From: Agarophyton chilense
Taxonomy: Eukaryota; Rhodophyta; Florideophyceae; Gracilariales; Gracilariaceae
Length of the DNA: 64,000 bases
Assembly (NCBI GenBank): GCA_030374765.1
Contig: JARGXX010000138.1
Span: forward strand, 1,364,001-1,428,000
Reading direction: 5' to 3'
Made by a program: the position numbers and the translations under genes. The first letter of the stretch is position 1. Every line of letters begins with the position of its first letter. This document shows positions 51,800 to 63,800 of this stretch, one piece after another. Below the pieces are notes generated by a model, which saw only the letters and a list, made by a program, of their open reading frames with translations, was not told where the DNA came from and ran no database searches.

Positions 51800-53164
51800 G
51801 GCAGGAGCTGCTATGTTTTTCAATCCGACAGACCCGCTAAAGATTAATCCGGCCAAGGATCTACAACAATGGCGCCGCAACGTTTGTCGATGGATGGATA
51901 CTATTTCTACGGCTGTCAAGAAGGGCATCGATCGTCGTCACCAAACAATATCTGCGACTTTTGGTCGACAGCTGTACGGCAAAGCATTACCTAGTGCTCA
52001 GAAATCCGTGGTCGACGAAGCCCAAGAAAAAAAAATGTTTATTACAACCAAAAAGACCAAGTAAAGGCGGTATGCAAAATTGTTGAACTTGTCGCAGTCG
52101 ATCCACCATTTTCTGTTGTTTCTCGTTTGATTTCTTCCTTCAATCGTGTTAAATACTGCCGTCGTCGCAAGGATGAGCCTTTGGCTAGCTTTGTATCATG
52201 TTTCTGCGGCCTGGCTGCCGATCATCTCATGCATGGTGAACTCTCATCTTCGTCTCAGATTGGAGAAGTTCTGGCAATAACGCTACTCAACAATGCATCT
52301 TATAGTGAGGAGACGTTGACCAATGCCAAACTTCAACTCATCTCTCTCTCTAAAGCTTGCATGAGAAGTGGAAGTTATACTGGGGATACCCAGAACCACA
52401 TGAATCTTTTGAAGGTTCAGGAGTCCGTAAACAACCTCCGTGAAATGCTATCGAGGCCTCACCTTAAGATTTTGAGGGGTGATAATCACAATATGACGAA
52501 GGCAAAGCTTTTTGTAACCAAGAGAAGGGTCAATGAAGCGGTCGTTGAGTTCGAGGGAAATCTTACAGACACTCACTTAAAGACCAGCCCAACTCCTTCT
52601 ATCAGTAAGCTCCTTCAACCCTCCCGGAGATGCCGTCTAAACCTGGATGACGCGGTTACAGTCATAGGGAATCTTTCTTTTACCCCTTCGAGCTCTGCTG
52701 CTCACAATACAAGGGAAGATCTTGAAAACATCGTGGGTCAGAAAGTTCAAACTGCTTCATTTGCGATTTCCCAATCCAACCAGAGCGTACTAACTCGCTT
52801 GGGAAACAGGAAGGAGGGAAATGCATCAACCGTGTCTTTCCAACCGGGCAATGCGAAGAGGAAACGCACCGATGCTAAGGCTGGAAAAGGTGGAAAGTCG
52901 TCTTTCTGTTTCGAGTGTGGTGATACCGAGCACATGGCCGGCAATGACTTGTGCCGAAGTTCTTCATTTCTGACAAAAAGAGGAAGCTCGAACGCCAACG
53001 CAACGATTCAGACGGTAGGTCCCAAAATCCTCGTCGTGGAGGAAGACATCCCAGGAAAGATGCCTCCAGAGAACGGAGCCGTGTATCTAACGCGGATTTT
53101 ACGCCAGGCGCCGCCCCATCGAAGCGCAATCATGCCTAAAGTCATGGGTTGGGGCGACTTCTGA
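51789..53164 (+). pseudogene. Copia-2 gag, one frameshift at an A9 run
   Basis: From ATG 51789 (MGPVAGAAMFF, or 51813) the frame encodes a gag N-terminus (LQQWRRNVCRWMD). It is thrown off at a run of nine A (52027-52035). Coding continues in the next frame (KIVELVAVDPPFSVVSRLISSFNRV, DEPLASFVSCF) to a zinc knuckle-like CFECGDTEHMAGNDLC (about 52905) and stops at 53164. The protein packages element RNA. The A run could be an indel or a slip site. Confidence 0.8.
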
Positions 53165-53165
53165 T

Positions 53166-56100
53166 GTGGTTAGTTGTACGAGAGATCCGAACCCCATCAT
53201 TGACATTGGTTGTCCCCATAGTGTGGGGGGAATCGAATCTGCCGCTGCACTATCAATCGCAATGGGCATCCAATTTCACGTTAAAGACCTCGACTGTGAC
53301 CCCTTCTATAACGGTTTTGGTCCAGAATGTTCAAATCCGAAACTCGTATTTGGTATTTGTAGTATCCGATCTAACGGAGAGAACAGACACCTGCGACAGC
53401 GTTCGGACTGCCGATGGGTCGCTTGCGGCGAGGGAAAAGGGGTGGTAGAGCTACAACACCAGCGAGCTGGAAGTGGGGTTTAAGGCCACAACTCGCCAGC
53501 GAGGGTGAACAGTGCAACTGTAAAACGTTGATGGAGCGTAGGTACAAGACGGCTCGTGAAGTGGTTGGGGGCTGACTATCTATTATAGCTCGTCCGGATC
53601 TCCGATTAAGGAATCCTAAGCGAGGAATAGAATAGTCATGATGCCCATGTTGTCTCTTTTACTTGGAGTCGGCGCTCACCTCGGGTACACTACATACTGT
53701 GTGCCAGGGTGAGTGCCCAAATAATACGTAAATAATACCCAGTGGTCAACCACTTAACCAAACCACTGTATGGGTACGATCCCTAATGGAAGTCTAGCTA
53801 CAAAGGGTAGTAAAGCCTGCCATGTGGATCGCCACTACATGCGCCATTGCAAGCCACTCCACTCGTGATACCACGTGTCCCAACACTGTACCCTGCCTCC
53901 TGGCATCCTACGCGGTGTGCCGTTTCATATCACAAGTTTGATGACATCACTCACTTATGAGTTCCAACCGCGACTTCGCGAAAAATCATCCCATCGGATT
54001 CCCCGACGTAGTAGAATACAAGTTCTACATTACGGAAGGCGACGGTCCTCTGCTACTGGGGAACGACATAGTGTCACGTTCGGACCTCATGGGTTCGGAC
54101 AACACGCTCGTAGTGCCCGTTTCGGTCGGAATCTCTCGGGACGACGCAGTTCTGTCAACGTACGTCCTAGGAGAAGAAAATGACCGCCGAACACACTTTT
54201 TCTTCGTCCCTTCGATAACGACGTCGTTCAAATCCTTCTTCTCTTCTCATTCTTCCTTTCTCTCTAGGAATCCTAATCCGATCGCCAAACTATCTGGAAA
54301 GGACGGCATGGATCGGACCCATGCCGGCCGCTTCGCGACAAAGCTTCACTGCCAGTCCCATCTCTCCACCAAGGACATGAAAAAGCTTTGCAGTCGAAGC
54401 GGGATACTAAATCGAACACTTGCTGGTGAGCTCGAACAGGCCTACAATTCTTGCACTTCATGCAAAAGGTCTGGCCGCCCATTACATTCTCGAAATACAT
54501 CACTCAAGAGGATACTGGGTGAGTTCAACGAGCACCTTCAAGTGGATTTCCTATTCATACGCGAGTTTGGAAACATCCCCATTTTGCATATGAAGGATGT
54601 GTCAACTGGTCTCTCCGTTACTGTCTTGATGACTTCAAGGGATATGACTGATACCGCTCGCATGATTGTCGTTCATTGGTTTGATGTCTTTGGGCCTCCA
54701 TCACAATTATCAGGAGACCCATAGTTCAATAACGACTCGATTCAGCGATTGTGGGCCGAGAATCAGATTTTATTCGAACCGCGGCCTGCTCCACGCCACA
54801 GAGAAATTGGAAGCGTTGAATCGAGCAACGAGACAATCCGTGCATTTGCCCAAACGCTCCTTCTCGACGAACCTCACCTGAGGGAAACTCGTCAAGTGTA
54901 TCGCACTGACTTTGAGATCTTCTCCAAAGCCACATTCCTGAAGAATGTGCTGTATGGTAACAAGTCATTCAGCAGATTCGAGCTTGTTCACGGCTACAAT
55001 CCTTCTGTTTCTGGGTTACCCAAGCAGATGCTACCAGAGAAGCTCCTTTCTTCCTACCACGAACAAGTTTCCAGGCGTGCCGTACACACCTTACTTCGTA
55101 CCAAACCATCGTATCCTTTATCAAAACACCTGTTGGCACCAACCACTTCGGTGTATGTCGTTAAGAGACTTGGAAAACATGGTCCCTGGTACAAGGCATT
55201 CGTGGTCACTACTACTGACTATATAGTATCGATCTCTCCGAGCAAAAATCTCCAGGGACCGAAGCATCAGATCGCCTACAAGGACATAAGGTTAGTCCCG
55301 CGTTCATCCCTTCTACAGGAACTGGACAAACAGGAGTTTGAATATTCGTCCTTCCCGCACACTAACGTCCAAGAAGAACCGATCCCAGTCCCTAAAGAAA
55401 GGAATGAGGCCGATCGTTCTTCTCTTCCGCCCCTCAAAGATGAAGAAATCACAGACTTCCCTGTGCAGAACATAGAAGACCCTTTGAGTTTCGACCCAAA
55501 CATATCGGACGAACCAAATTTGTGGTCTCTGCATCCGTTCTCTTCATCCTTCTTCGCGTCGAAGGAAGACACAACGGCTGTGAACGCACCCTCAATGGAT
55601 GTCGGGAACCCTCAACTCTGCGGATATGTTGGAGACACCTCGCTTAGGTTCCCTACAATTGGCGAAAAACAATTGTCTTCGGAGCAAAGAATTCTCGAGC
55701 AGATCAAGAATATCATTGGAGACCAACCCGCCACACAAGCTAAGCTACAGTTCGCCCCGCGATGGATAATCGACAAGGCCATCGAAGCAGAGAAGAGAAA
55801 CTACTCTGAAGCCGAGGCATACAAGCCGATCTCCATCAAAGGACTCCCGCGAAATGCAAATATCATATCCTCCCATCTCTTCTTCGTGACGAAGTTGGAT
55901 GGAGAGAATGGTAAGCTCAAGCTCAAGTGCCGTCTAGTACCACATGGAAATCGGGATTCCCAAAAGGACAACATTCGATCTGACTCCTCTACGGCTCAAT
56001 TAACCTGCATCAGACTTCTGCTTTCCCTCGCAACTTTACTACACCTCACCTTTGGAAGCATTGACATCTCTAGAGCGTATCTGCAATCAGGCGACCTCAA

Positions 56101-57331
56101 ACGAGATATATACATGCAGCCTCCAAAGGGATGGACACAGTTCGTAGACGAAGTATGGAAGCTACTCAAGCCAGCTTATGGCCTAGTAGATTCCGGTCGT
56201 CTCTGGCAGCTATGCATCGAGGAATGGTTGTGCGACTACGGATTCCGTACTGTCCCTGGTATGCCACAGATGTTCATATTGTCGGACGACCATGCATGTA
56301 TATCCCTACTCCTGGCCAAATTGGTGGACGATCTTCTCCTTGCCGGATCAAAGAGTGAGGAGAACAAATTCTCCAAGGCTCTCTAAGCTCGCTTCAAGAT
56401 TGGCAGAGCACTCTTTAAGAACGAGATTATTTTCAGCCGCCCTTGGATTCGGCAATTTGAAGACTTCTCGATCGAGATCTCTATAGCAGAGTTTATGGAA
56501 AAGCTCGCCCCCATTTCGATCTCGTCGGATAGGAGGAAGCAGTCCGAGGATCTATGCACCCAACAAGAAGTCCGATAAATCCAGTCTCTTGCTGGAAAAC
56601 TCAAACTCCTCGGGCATGGTGTGCTGCCTCAAGCCGCGTACGCTGCCAGCTTCATGCAGCAGCTGGTCCCAGAGATGCGCGTTAGGCATCTTCTGCAGGC
56701 AAACCAGATCCTCAACCTTGTCTTAAAGCTACGTCCGATAGTGAAGTACATGGCTCCGAGATCCGCGATGGTATCGGATAACATGAACGCTTGCCACATA
56801 GTGACGTTCTCTGACGCCAGCACTGAAAAATCATCCTACGGCCAAACTAGCTACATCAGTGGCATCGCCTTCTCCCAAGGTAAGAACGTTCCCTACCACA
56901 TTGTCGACTGGCATAGCGCGAAGCAAGGACGCATATTCTTTAGTTCAATTGGTGCTTAATTTCTTGCGGCAGCAGAATCCACAAACAGATCCATACTACT
57001 TAGGGAATGCATGGAAGTTCTTGCATCGGATTTCGGTTCGCTCGTCCTTTACGTCGACTCATTTGGTTTGTACTCAACGATCACTACCCTTCACGAATGC
57101 CAAGACTACCGATTGCGCCCCACCGTGTCGCGCCTCCGTGACTCCTTCGAAGCTGGAGACATATCCTCCATGGGTTGGATAGCGGGAAGTCTCAACTTAG
57201 CCGACGCGTTAACAAAGGGCAGTCATCATTCATTTCTTCAATTGAACAAAGCTATGGTTCAAGGAATACTCAGCAAAGGTATCATATCTACTATCGGCCA
57301 CTATCTTGGGGCATGCAACTCTAAAGCTTAG
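53166..57331 (+). pseudogene. Copia-2 pol (PR-IN-RT-RH), broken
   Basis: Protease is recognised from IIDIGCPHSVGGIESA (53205 on) and, after an insertion, GPLLLGNDIVSRSDLMGSDNTL. The integrase has an H..H..CTSC finger and QVDFLF. RT contains GSIDISRAYLQSG, KPAYGLVDSGRLW and LVDDLLLAG (LVDD replacing YVDD). RNase H ends in GWIAGSLNLADALTKGS and the frame stops at 57331. Nonsense codons at 54722 (TAG), 56384, 56576 and 56957 (all TAA) interrupt one frame; a change of frame follows the 53.4-53.9 kb insertion. The element is not autonomous. Confidence 0.87.
53420..53870. other. Non-coding insertion in the Copia-2 protease
   Basis: Protease coding (ICSIRSNGENRHL) stops near 53400 and resumes near 53890 (GVPFH, then EGDGPLLLGN). 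The roughly 450 bp between has no ORF. Short pieces (GGGGTTTAAGGCC, GTGCCAGGGTGAG) resemble parts of the Gypsy-B LTR, so it may be a diverged solo LTR. Its exact ends were not found. Confidence 0.45.
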
Positions 57332-57351
57332 GATCTAATATGGCAAAGATA

Positions 57352-58701
57352 TCAAACCCCGATTGAAGAACCTTCTTTGTGACGACTTTTCTTCCCGCCG
57401 CGAGTGCGTTTCCCATCCTTCCTCTCTTGTAGCAAGCGCACTACGCGACAGTCCGCAATGTGACTGAAAGAACGGTCTGATCCTATACAGGACTCCAGGG
57501 CAACCTGTGTGAGATCCAAGTGATACTTCTCCACTGGACCAACTATGACGTTGCGTTCCCCATCTATGCAAATTGCATACAGGTATCCGTCAATAGCCTG
57601 AATACTGGCAAAGAAGTCTTTTTCGCTATCGAGAAAGTCATCCAAATCAAAGTTTTCTTCTCGATGTCCAGTCCCATCACGAAGATACTCGAGGCTAACA
57701 ACACGGATCCTTTACTTCACAAACCCCTGCATATCCTAGAGGTCCCGAAACTTCCCTCGAACCTCCCTTTGCGCCTCCCGGTTCCAATGCTCAATCTCGA
57801 CAACATCATCAAACCCAAGACCTGAAATGGCGTTCAGATATACCTCATTATCGTCTGAGTTCTTCCTAACCCTAACGATGAGATACGCCCAATACTCTTC
57901 AGCCTTCTCGGTCCCAATGGTGAGCGCTGATGCACTACTTAAGGAATCTTTAAGGCATAGAAATGTCTCGTCGCGGAACTGCACAGAAGAATGACGGAGA
58001 TGTAAACTTCGGATGCGAGAAGACGGCGAGCGCGCTTCGGGTTGAAGCACGGTGAGCCTTTGCCCTGGCCGTGCGCTGCAAGTAGCAAGGATGCTCTTGA
58101 TCGCCTCGTACCGATCCTTTCCACCTCAGTGCAAGGTTCCTTCGGCTCCTTCGCCACCATATGTCACCATACTTTTCGTTGCATCACCTTCGACTGCCTG
58201 ACTGTACTCGATTCGGAAAGTGTGCATATCTATGCGGCACACGACGCTCGTGTCATGCTCCAAAGGATAGAATTGGTCCTTGATCTCACCCCGACCTCTT
58301 CGTGACAACCACACCTTCTCTATCATCCAAGGGTTGTACTCAATGGCTATATCGGGATCTTCGTCGTCATTCAAGGCCTCTGTAAGGCCCAATCAAAAGA
58401 GCATCAACTCCCAAAACTAAGTGCCCCGAAATTGCCGAATGAAATGCGTTATCTTCCGCCCAGGCAATATAATGGCTTCGTTCTCGCTAAATCGCACCAG
58501 GTTGTTGCTACCTTCGAATGTGATTAAGAAGACTTTCGGCACGCCACGCTCCGGTTTGGAACAAAGAAGCCTCACGATATTCTTGCCTAAATACTGGTCA
58601 AGATATGTTTCTCTCGTAATTCTCGCCGCTTTGCGCACAAGTTGGCGCTTTGGGGTTTTTCCGCCGACAGATTTGCGAGCCGTCTGCTTAGTACGAGCCA
58701 T
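57352..58701 (-). pseudogene. Copia-2 antisense gene with histone H3 tail N-terminus (decayed)
   Basis: On the minus strand, one 450-codon frame starts at ATG 58701 and stops at 57352, just 20 bp from the convergent pol stop. Its first residues are MARTKQTARKSVGGKTPKRQ followed by LVRKAAR, matching the H3 tail at 20 of 26 positions. R2, K4, R8, K9, S10, K14, K23 and R26 are kept; K27 is not. The rest is not H3: acidic and basic stretches, YLGKNIVRLL, an aromatic-rich region (NPWMIEKVWLSRRGRGEIKDQF), YWAYLIVRVRKN and a basic end (KRTRGGKKSRHK). In-frame stops at 58417, 58393, 58126, 57736 and 57712 mean this copy cannot make the full protein; no frameshift is needed. A 94-aa product from the first part remains possible. 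Confidence 0.72.
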
Positions 58702-58990
58702 CGAGAAGATCACCTGAGCAGAAGTCTACCACGCTGTCCGAAGAGAGGTGACACGTCGACTTCCGCGTCAAAGGTTTTCCCAAGAGTGATGGAAGCAGTG
58801 ACGTCGCGAATATGGCAAAGTGGCGCATGCGTGTCAAATCGAGAAGAAAGAGAGAGGTGGTCGCAAATCGCTGAAGGCCCGCACAGCCCGTGACGAAGAC
58901 GCGCGAAAGAAATATCGCGTTTAGGGGCAGGAAGCGAGTTGCCGGGCATTTGACCGCACTCCAAAAAATCTGATTCTATTCTATCGCGCC

Positions 58991-59001
58991 AAGGCGGGGA
59001 G
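58991..59001 (+). promoter_or_regulatory. Copia-2 polypurine tract
   Basis: AAGGCGGGGAG directly abuts the 3' LTR start TGTGAAAT, as expected for the plus-strand primer. Confidence 0.75.
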
Positions 59002-59208
59002 TGTGAAATACACGATTGCTACCTGGCAAAATGCCGCCGGCGCTGCATTCTAAACCTCACTCTTGCTCCACCCCGAGACACTGGGCTTGGAGGAGCAAGA
59101 GGGGACACCTTGTGCCCGTTCCACCTTCCTCGGTTCCACGGCGCGTTGCAATGCATACTAGACACCAGACCAACAGCCCTCCCGCTCTGCGTACGACTGC
59201 TTCCCATA
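59002..59208 (+). repeat. Copia-2 3' LTR
   Basis: It is a direct repeat of 51578-51783 beginning TGTGAAATACACG and ending TTCCCA or TTCCCATA, followed by GGTGT, the putative target duplication. Confidence 0.85.
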
Positions 59209-59216
59209 GGTGTGCT

Positions 59217-60790
59217 CTACGGTCGACGGTCCAGCTTCGCTATGATGTTTTGACGTCTCATTCCCCCTGACGCAGAAGTTGTCAGTTGTGCACATACCAA
59301 TTCGATCCATTTGGGATTGGATGGTTTGTCGGTGAGCTGCTTCGTGAGTGAACTGGCGATTATATCTTTGCCATGGTTTTTTTTCAAATACAGGCCGTCG
59401 TTCGTTGTGAGATCTTGTAAGTAGAGGTGCTTGATGTCAATGTGTTTGCAGCGTTTTGTTGGTGCTTCATTGTTTGCGATTTTGACAGCAGATGCGTTGT
59501 ATATAAAAAGAGTGGGATCGTCATTGTTCATTGTGGCAGTCCTTTCATAAGTTGTTTGATCCGGAGAAGGTCCTGTGCTGCTCGCGCAGCCGAGATAAAT
59601 TCTGCTTCATTGGTTGATAAGGCTTCCGTCGCTTGGCGTTTGAAGTGCAAGTGAATGCAGCTTTGGTATATCATAGTGACGCTGCCGAACACAGATTTTC
59701 TGGTGATTTCGCAGCGACCTAAGTCAGCATGTGCAAAATATTTCAGTGGTTCTGTTGTTTGTCCTGGATAAAACAGTCCGTATTGTGCAGTTCCTTTGAG
59801 ATATTTTCCGAATTTTTGTAACAGTATCCAGAGTCGGGCAGTCTGTTTTCTTATGACACGAGCAAAAGCAGACATCGCGTATGCAATGTCGGGGCGGGTC
59901 GAATCTGCGAGATAGCGTAGGTCGCCTATGATTTTACGGTATAGAGCAGCAATGTTTGGCTTGTTTGGTTCTGCTGATTTTGGTGCGTCGTAATGGAGTC
60001 CGAAGAGATTAGGGGAGCTACCTGGGTTTGCTTCTGTACATTTCAATTTGGTGCATATTGTGGTGGCCAATGTTCGTTGACAGAGATGAATGCCGTTGTT
60101 TGTTCTTGTGATGTTCCAGTTGAGGTATGATATTGGACTCCCTTGCCGATTGATATTGTATATCTGGCGGAGTAATTGGTGTATTTGGTTGATTAGTGTC
60201 TCAGATGTGGCAGCGATCAGGAAATCATCGATTGATACTGATATTATATTTTGGCGTATTGTTTGGCTTGTTTCAATTCAAAGAGTGATGTGTCTGATAT
60301 GCATTGACGGAATCCGTGCTGTCGAAGGTTATGATGGAGGGCTTTTTGTATATGTATCCGGCGGGTGGTGTGCCGTATAACTTTAGTCGTAGTTGGCCAG
60401 CTTTTTGGATCTGTTGGAAAGATCCGTTGATTTTTCGTGGTTTCCATAAAAGATGGGTTCGGGATGGTGGTATGGTTCGTGGAGGTAATCTGATTTTATA
60501 TCGAGGTGTTCCAAGTGCAGGTTATGTACTGCGGCTATTGCTAATACCAGTCGTACTTAGTTTTTTTCAGCCATGAATGAAGCTGTTTTGGATTGGTCAA
60601 AATTCGTTTGTGGGGTCATGAGATCTCCGCGTATTAAGCATCTTTCATTCCGTTGTAGAGGCGACGACGGGCTTGACTGCTTGTATTGGAAAGTCCATGT
60701 TGTTAAAATGATTTTGTGCCGCGGGGGCAGGGGATTTGCATGCCAGTCGAAGGATTGTGAGGAGTCTAATGGTTTTCAATCTTGGTTGTG
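59217..60790 (-). pseudogene. Copia-3 relic (RT and RNase H)
   Basis: The minus strand carries a copia RT-RNase H remnant in broken frames. Recognisable parts are LAIAAVHNLHLEHLDIKS near 60530, HGFRQCISDTSLFEL, YLADSTRPDIAYAMSAFAR near 59890, a STNEAEF active-site region near 59580 and KHIDIKHLYLQDL with SLTKQLT near 59350. Gag, protease and integrase are absent. It lies immediately beside the Copia-2 3' LTR and belongs to a different copia lineage from Copia-1 and Copia-2. Confidence 0.8.
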
Positions 60791-60879
60791 CGCCTCTTCC
60801 CATTGTTTTGCATCAGGGTATCGGCGTGTTTGGGCTATAGACTTAGGGGATGGGGTATGAATTGAGAGTGATGTTGGCA

Positions 60880-63800
60880 TTGGGGAACACAAATCGGTCG
60901 GCTCTGAGATTCTCTCAACTGTGAAAGAGCCCGCCTTTACTTTTGTCAGAGCATCGCGCCCATGCTCTTGTATCAGGTGCTCCCTCGGTTCGCGACCCTT
61001 GGGAAGTTCTGCAACGGTCAATTGATCCTTTCTTTGAATTAATCTAACTGTCAGTCTTTGCGACCTTAACACCGCCCCATGCAACTTAAGCTCTCTAAGA
61101 TTCATTACGAAACCAATTTGCAAAGCTTTTGTGCTTCTGTTTTCAACTTCCTGGCCTGCGAAGTGCACAGAAAATCCTCAAGTAGGTCGGGTAGATCCTG
61201 GTGAATTGTTTCAATGGCCTCCCAGGTTCGATCAATATGGTCGGGTAACCCTTGCCATTTCACTAGGATTTCGAAAGTTGTTCCATGCCTTCGAATGTCT
61301 TTTAGTGCTTCCGCGGTTTGGTATGTAGTTTCCGAATGTTCTGCGTATTGTAGAAGCTCTGGATCCACGACTTGATCCTGTATATCGCTTCTGTACAGGA
61401 TCATTCGTCGAGTGTGCACTGATTCCTTCTTATCGTTTAGCAGGTCTGTTACCTCTTAGACCTATTCTGATACTGCTTTAGTAACTTGCCGTGGTCCTTT
61501 TCATTGCACGAGTAATTTATGGCCTTTTTTCTGCGTTTGTCGAACCAAAACAAAATCTCCGATCTCGAATCGCGCATGAGTTACGTTGGTCTTTGAATTG
61601 TGCCGTTCAATGGTTCTTTGTTGAATTTTCAATTCTCGGTGAGCCAATCCTCGATGTACACCTTCCAAGGAGTCCTGTCTACGGCTGATATTTATTAGCT
61701 GCCGAGCCCGGATCTCGGTGAACTGTTGCACATGACTCGGATCTCTGAGTGAGAGAGATTGTAGAAGTGGCCTTGATGTCAGGCGTTCGGTATAAACATC
61801 TATTGGTGTGCGATAGACTCCTAGGATGCCTTGGTCTCGTGGACCTAGGCACTTCAGCGGTGCATGATTGATGATACTCTGCACACACTCCGATACGCTC
61901 GCCCAGTCCTTCGGTGCGAGTTTTAATTCGTGAAGCACGGCTTTTCAAGCTCTTTGCACCTCCCGGCACACTCTCTCTACCGAACCATTCGCCCACGGTG
62001 AGTACGGCGTACTGAAATGGTGGCTGATCTTCAGTTCCTGGGCCAATAGACTGAAGAGCGTGTTTTTGAAGTGCAAACCTTGGTCCGGTACCATCCACTT
62101 CATGACACCGCATGTAGCAACCCAAGTTGCAATGGCTTTCGCTGCCGCTTCGGCTGTGGCTCGTGCAGTGGGCCATATCCAAATGAAGGATGACAAATCA
62201 TTTCGGATTAATAGAAGGTACATCAGATTGCTTGTGCTTGGGCCCATGTACAAGAAGTCGATGTGGACGACTTCATTCGGTTTTGGCCGATGTATGCTTG
62301 TCCCAAGCGGTCTTTGGATAACGTGACCTTTGCGAGTGACAAGGCAGTGTAAACAACTTTTAACAAACATGTCAATTACTTCATACATCTCTTCCCAAGA
62401 AAATTGTTCTTGCACAATTCTTTCCGTCGCTTCAATTCCGCGATGACCACTAGCTCCGCAGTGATATAGGATCAAAACTTTGAGTTTTAACTCTTCGGCT
62501 GGACGCGGCAGCCAAATGCGTCCCCGTTCGCGATACAGTCCATCATCACCTAAAGCGAGGCCCTCAGGCACTCTTTGTACACTTTGAGCCTCTCTAATCT
62601 GGTCAATGAAAGGCCACTGGATGGTTTCAGTGGCAGGAATGATCTGATCCGCTGTCTGAACCAAGCTGCACACCATATTTGTGGGAAATTTGTGCTTGCG
62701 ATACCCTTTGATCCATCTCGTTAGCATATCAGCACATACATTTATTTCACCCGCAATGCGTTCGATGTGATAATGGAAGCGCGAGAGAAAAATGGCCCAC
62801 CTTTGTACCTTTGCTACAACATGTCGTCCTAATGAAGGGATCAGTTCACACGGCGCAAAAACAAACAACAGGTTTCGATGATCTGTAAAGAAGTGCACTG
62901 GGGGCTTGTCCAGGAACAGGTAGTCAAGCTTCTCAAATGCTTGAAAGATTTCAAAGGCTTCCTGTTCATAGGTGCTCCAATTGCACTACGCTCCTTTGAA
63001 TGCACCCCCCAGAAAAGCAAGTGGTTCATGCTCCTGTTCCTTTACAGGTTTTTTGAGACCTTCCGGATTGATCTGCGTTACCACAGCAGCACAATGGTTG
63101 TTGGAAGCATCCGTATAAACACACAGGTCCTTTCCTCTTCGGGGGTAGGATAAGAAGACGGCATTACGCAAGCTGTCCTGTAGATCTCTGAAGGCCTCCT
63201 TGTGTTCCTGGCCCCAGGACAGGGTGCCCAATTGCATCCATTTAATTGCCCACTTCTTCCTCTTGTCTTCCTTGGTGTATTCTTCCTCGAGCACTGTAAC
63301 CAAGGATGCAACTCGTCGTTCATATTCGGGGATCGAGATTGCCATCCATCGGCAACAGTGTATGAATTCACACAATTCCTCCGCGAACTCCGGTTCTCGC
63401 ATATCTTTCAGACCTTGCACGTTGGTTGGGTCCATGCTGCATCCGTCTTTGTTTATAACTCTTCCACACCATCTTATCTCGCGGTCAAACAGCTTGAACA
63501 TTTTTGCCGACAGAAAGAGATGGGTTTCCTTACATATCTCAAAGAATCGCCCTAGAATTGAGAGCAACTCCTTTTCATCGCGCGCATGGATGTTAAAATC
63601 GTCGATCCATGCTTCCAGTTTCTTTCGTAGCTCTTTGAAGAGAGGTTCAATGGTTGACTGGAAATGGGCTGCTGCATTCGTCAACCCGGGTATGGCTCTT
63701 GTTGAGGAGTAAGTTCCGTTCGGGCAGACAACACCACAGGAATCATATGAGTCTGGATGCAATGGGAGCTGTCAATAGCCGTGAACGAAGTAAATCACCG

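Larger units (their letters stand above)
51578..59208 (+). mobile_element. Copia-2: full-length copia element with an antisense H3-tail gene
   Basis: The two LTRs of about 206 bp (51578-51783 and 59002-59206/8) share both ends with about a dozen differences. GGTGT lies immediately before the 5' LTR (51573-51577) and two bases after the CCCA of the 3' LTR (59209-59213), a likely 5-bp target duplication. Between them are a primer binding site, gag, pol, a convergent antisense frame and a polypurine tract. Decay is moderate: stops in both strands' genes, one A-run frameshift and one insertion. Confidence 0.87.

Noticed and set aside
58417-58620. H4-like or H3-like histone fold after the H3 tail (RGVPKVFL, FIRQFRG)
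   Set aside because: Short resemblances to H4 RGVLKVFL and the H3 C-terminus exist, but the histone-fold helices do not align without many gaps and the frame continues far beyond a histone length. Treated as chance.
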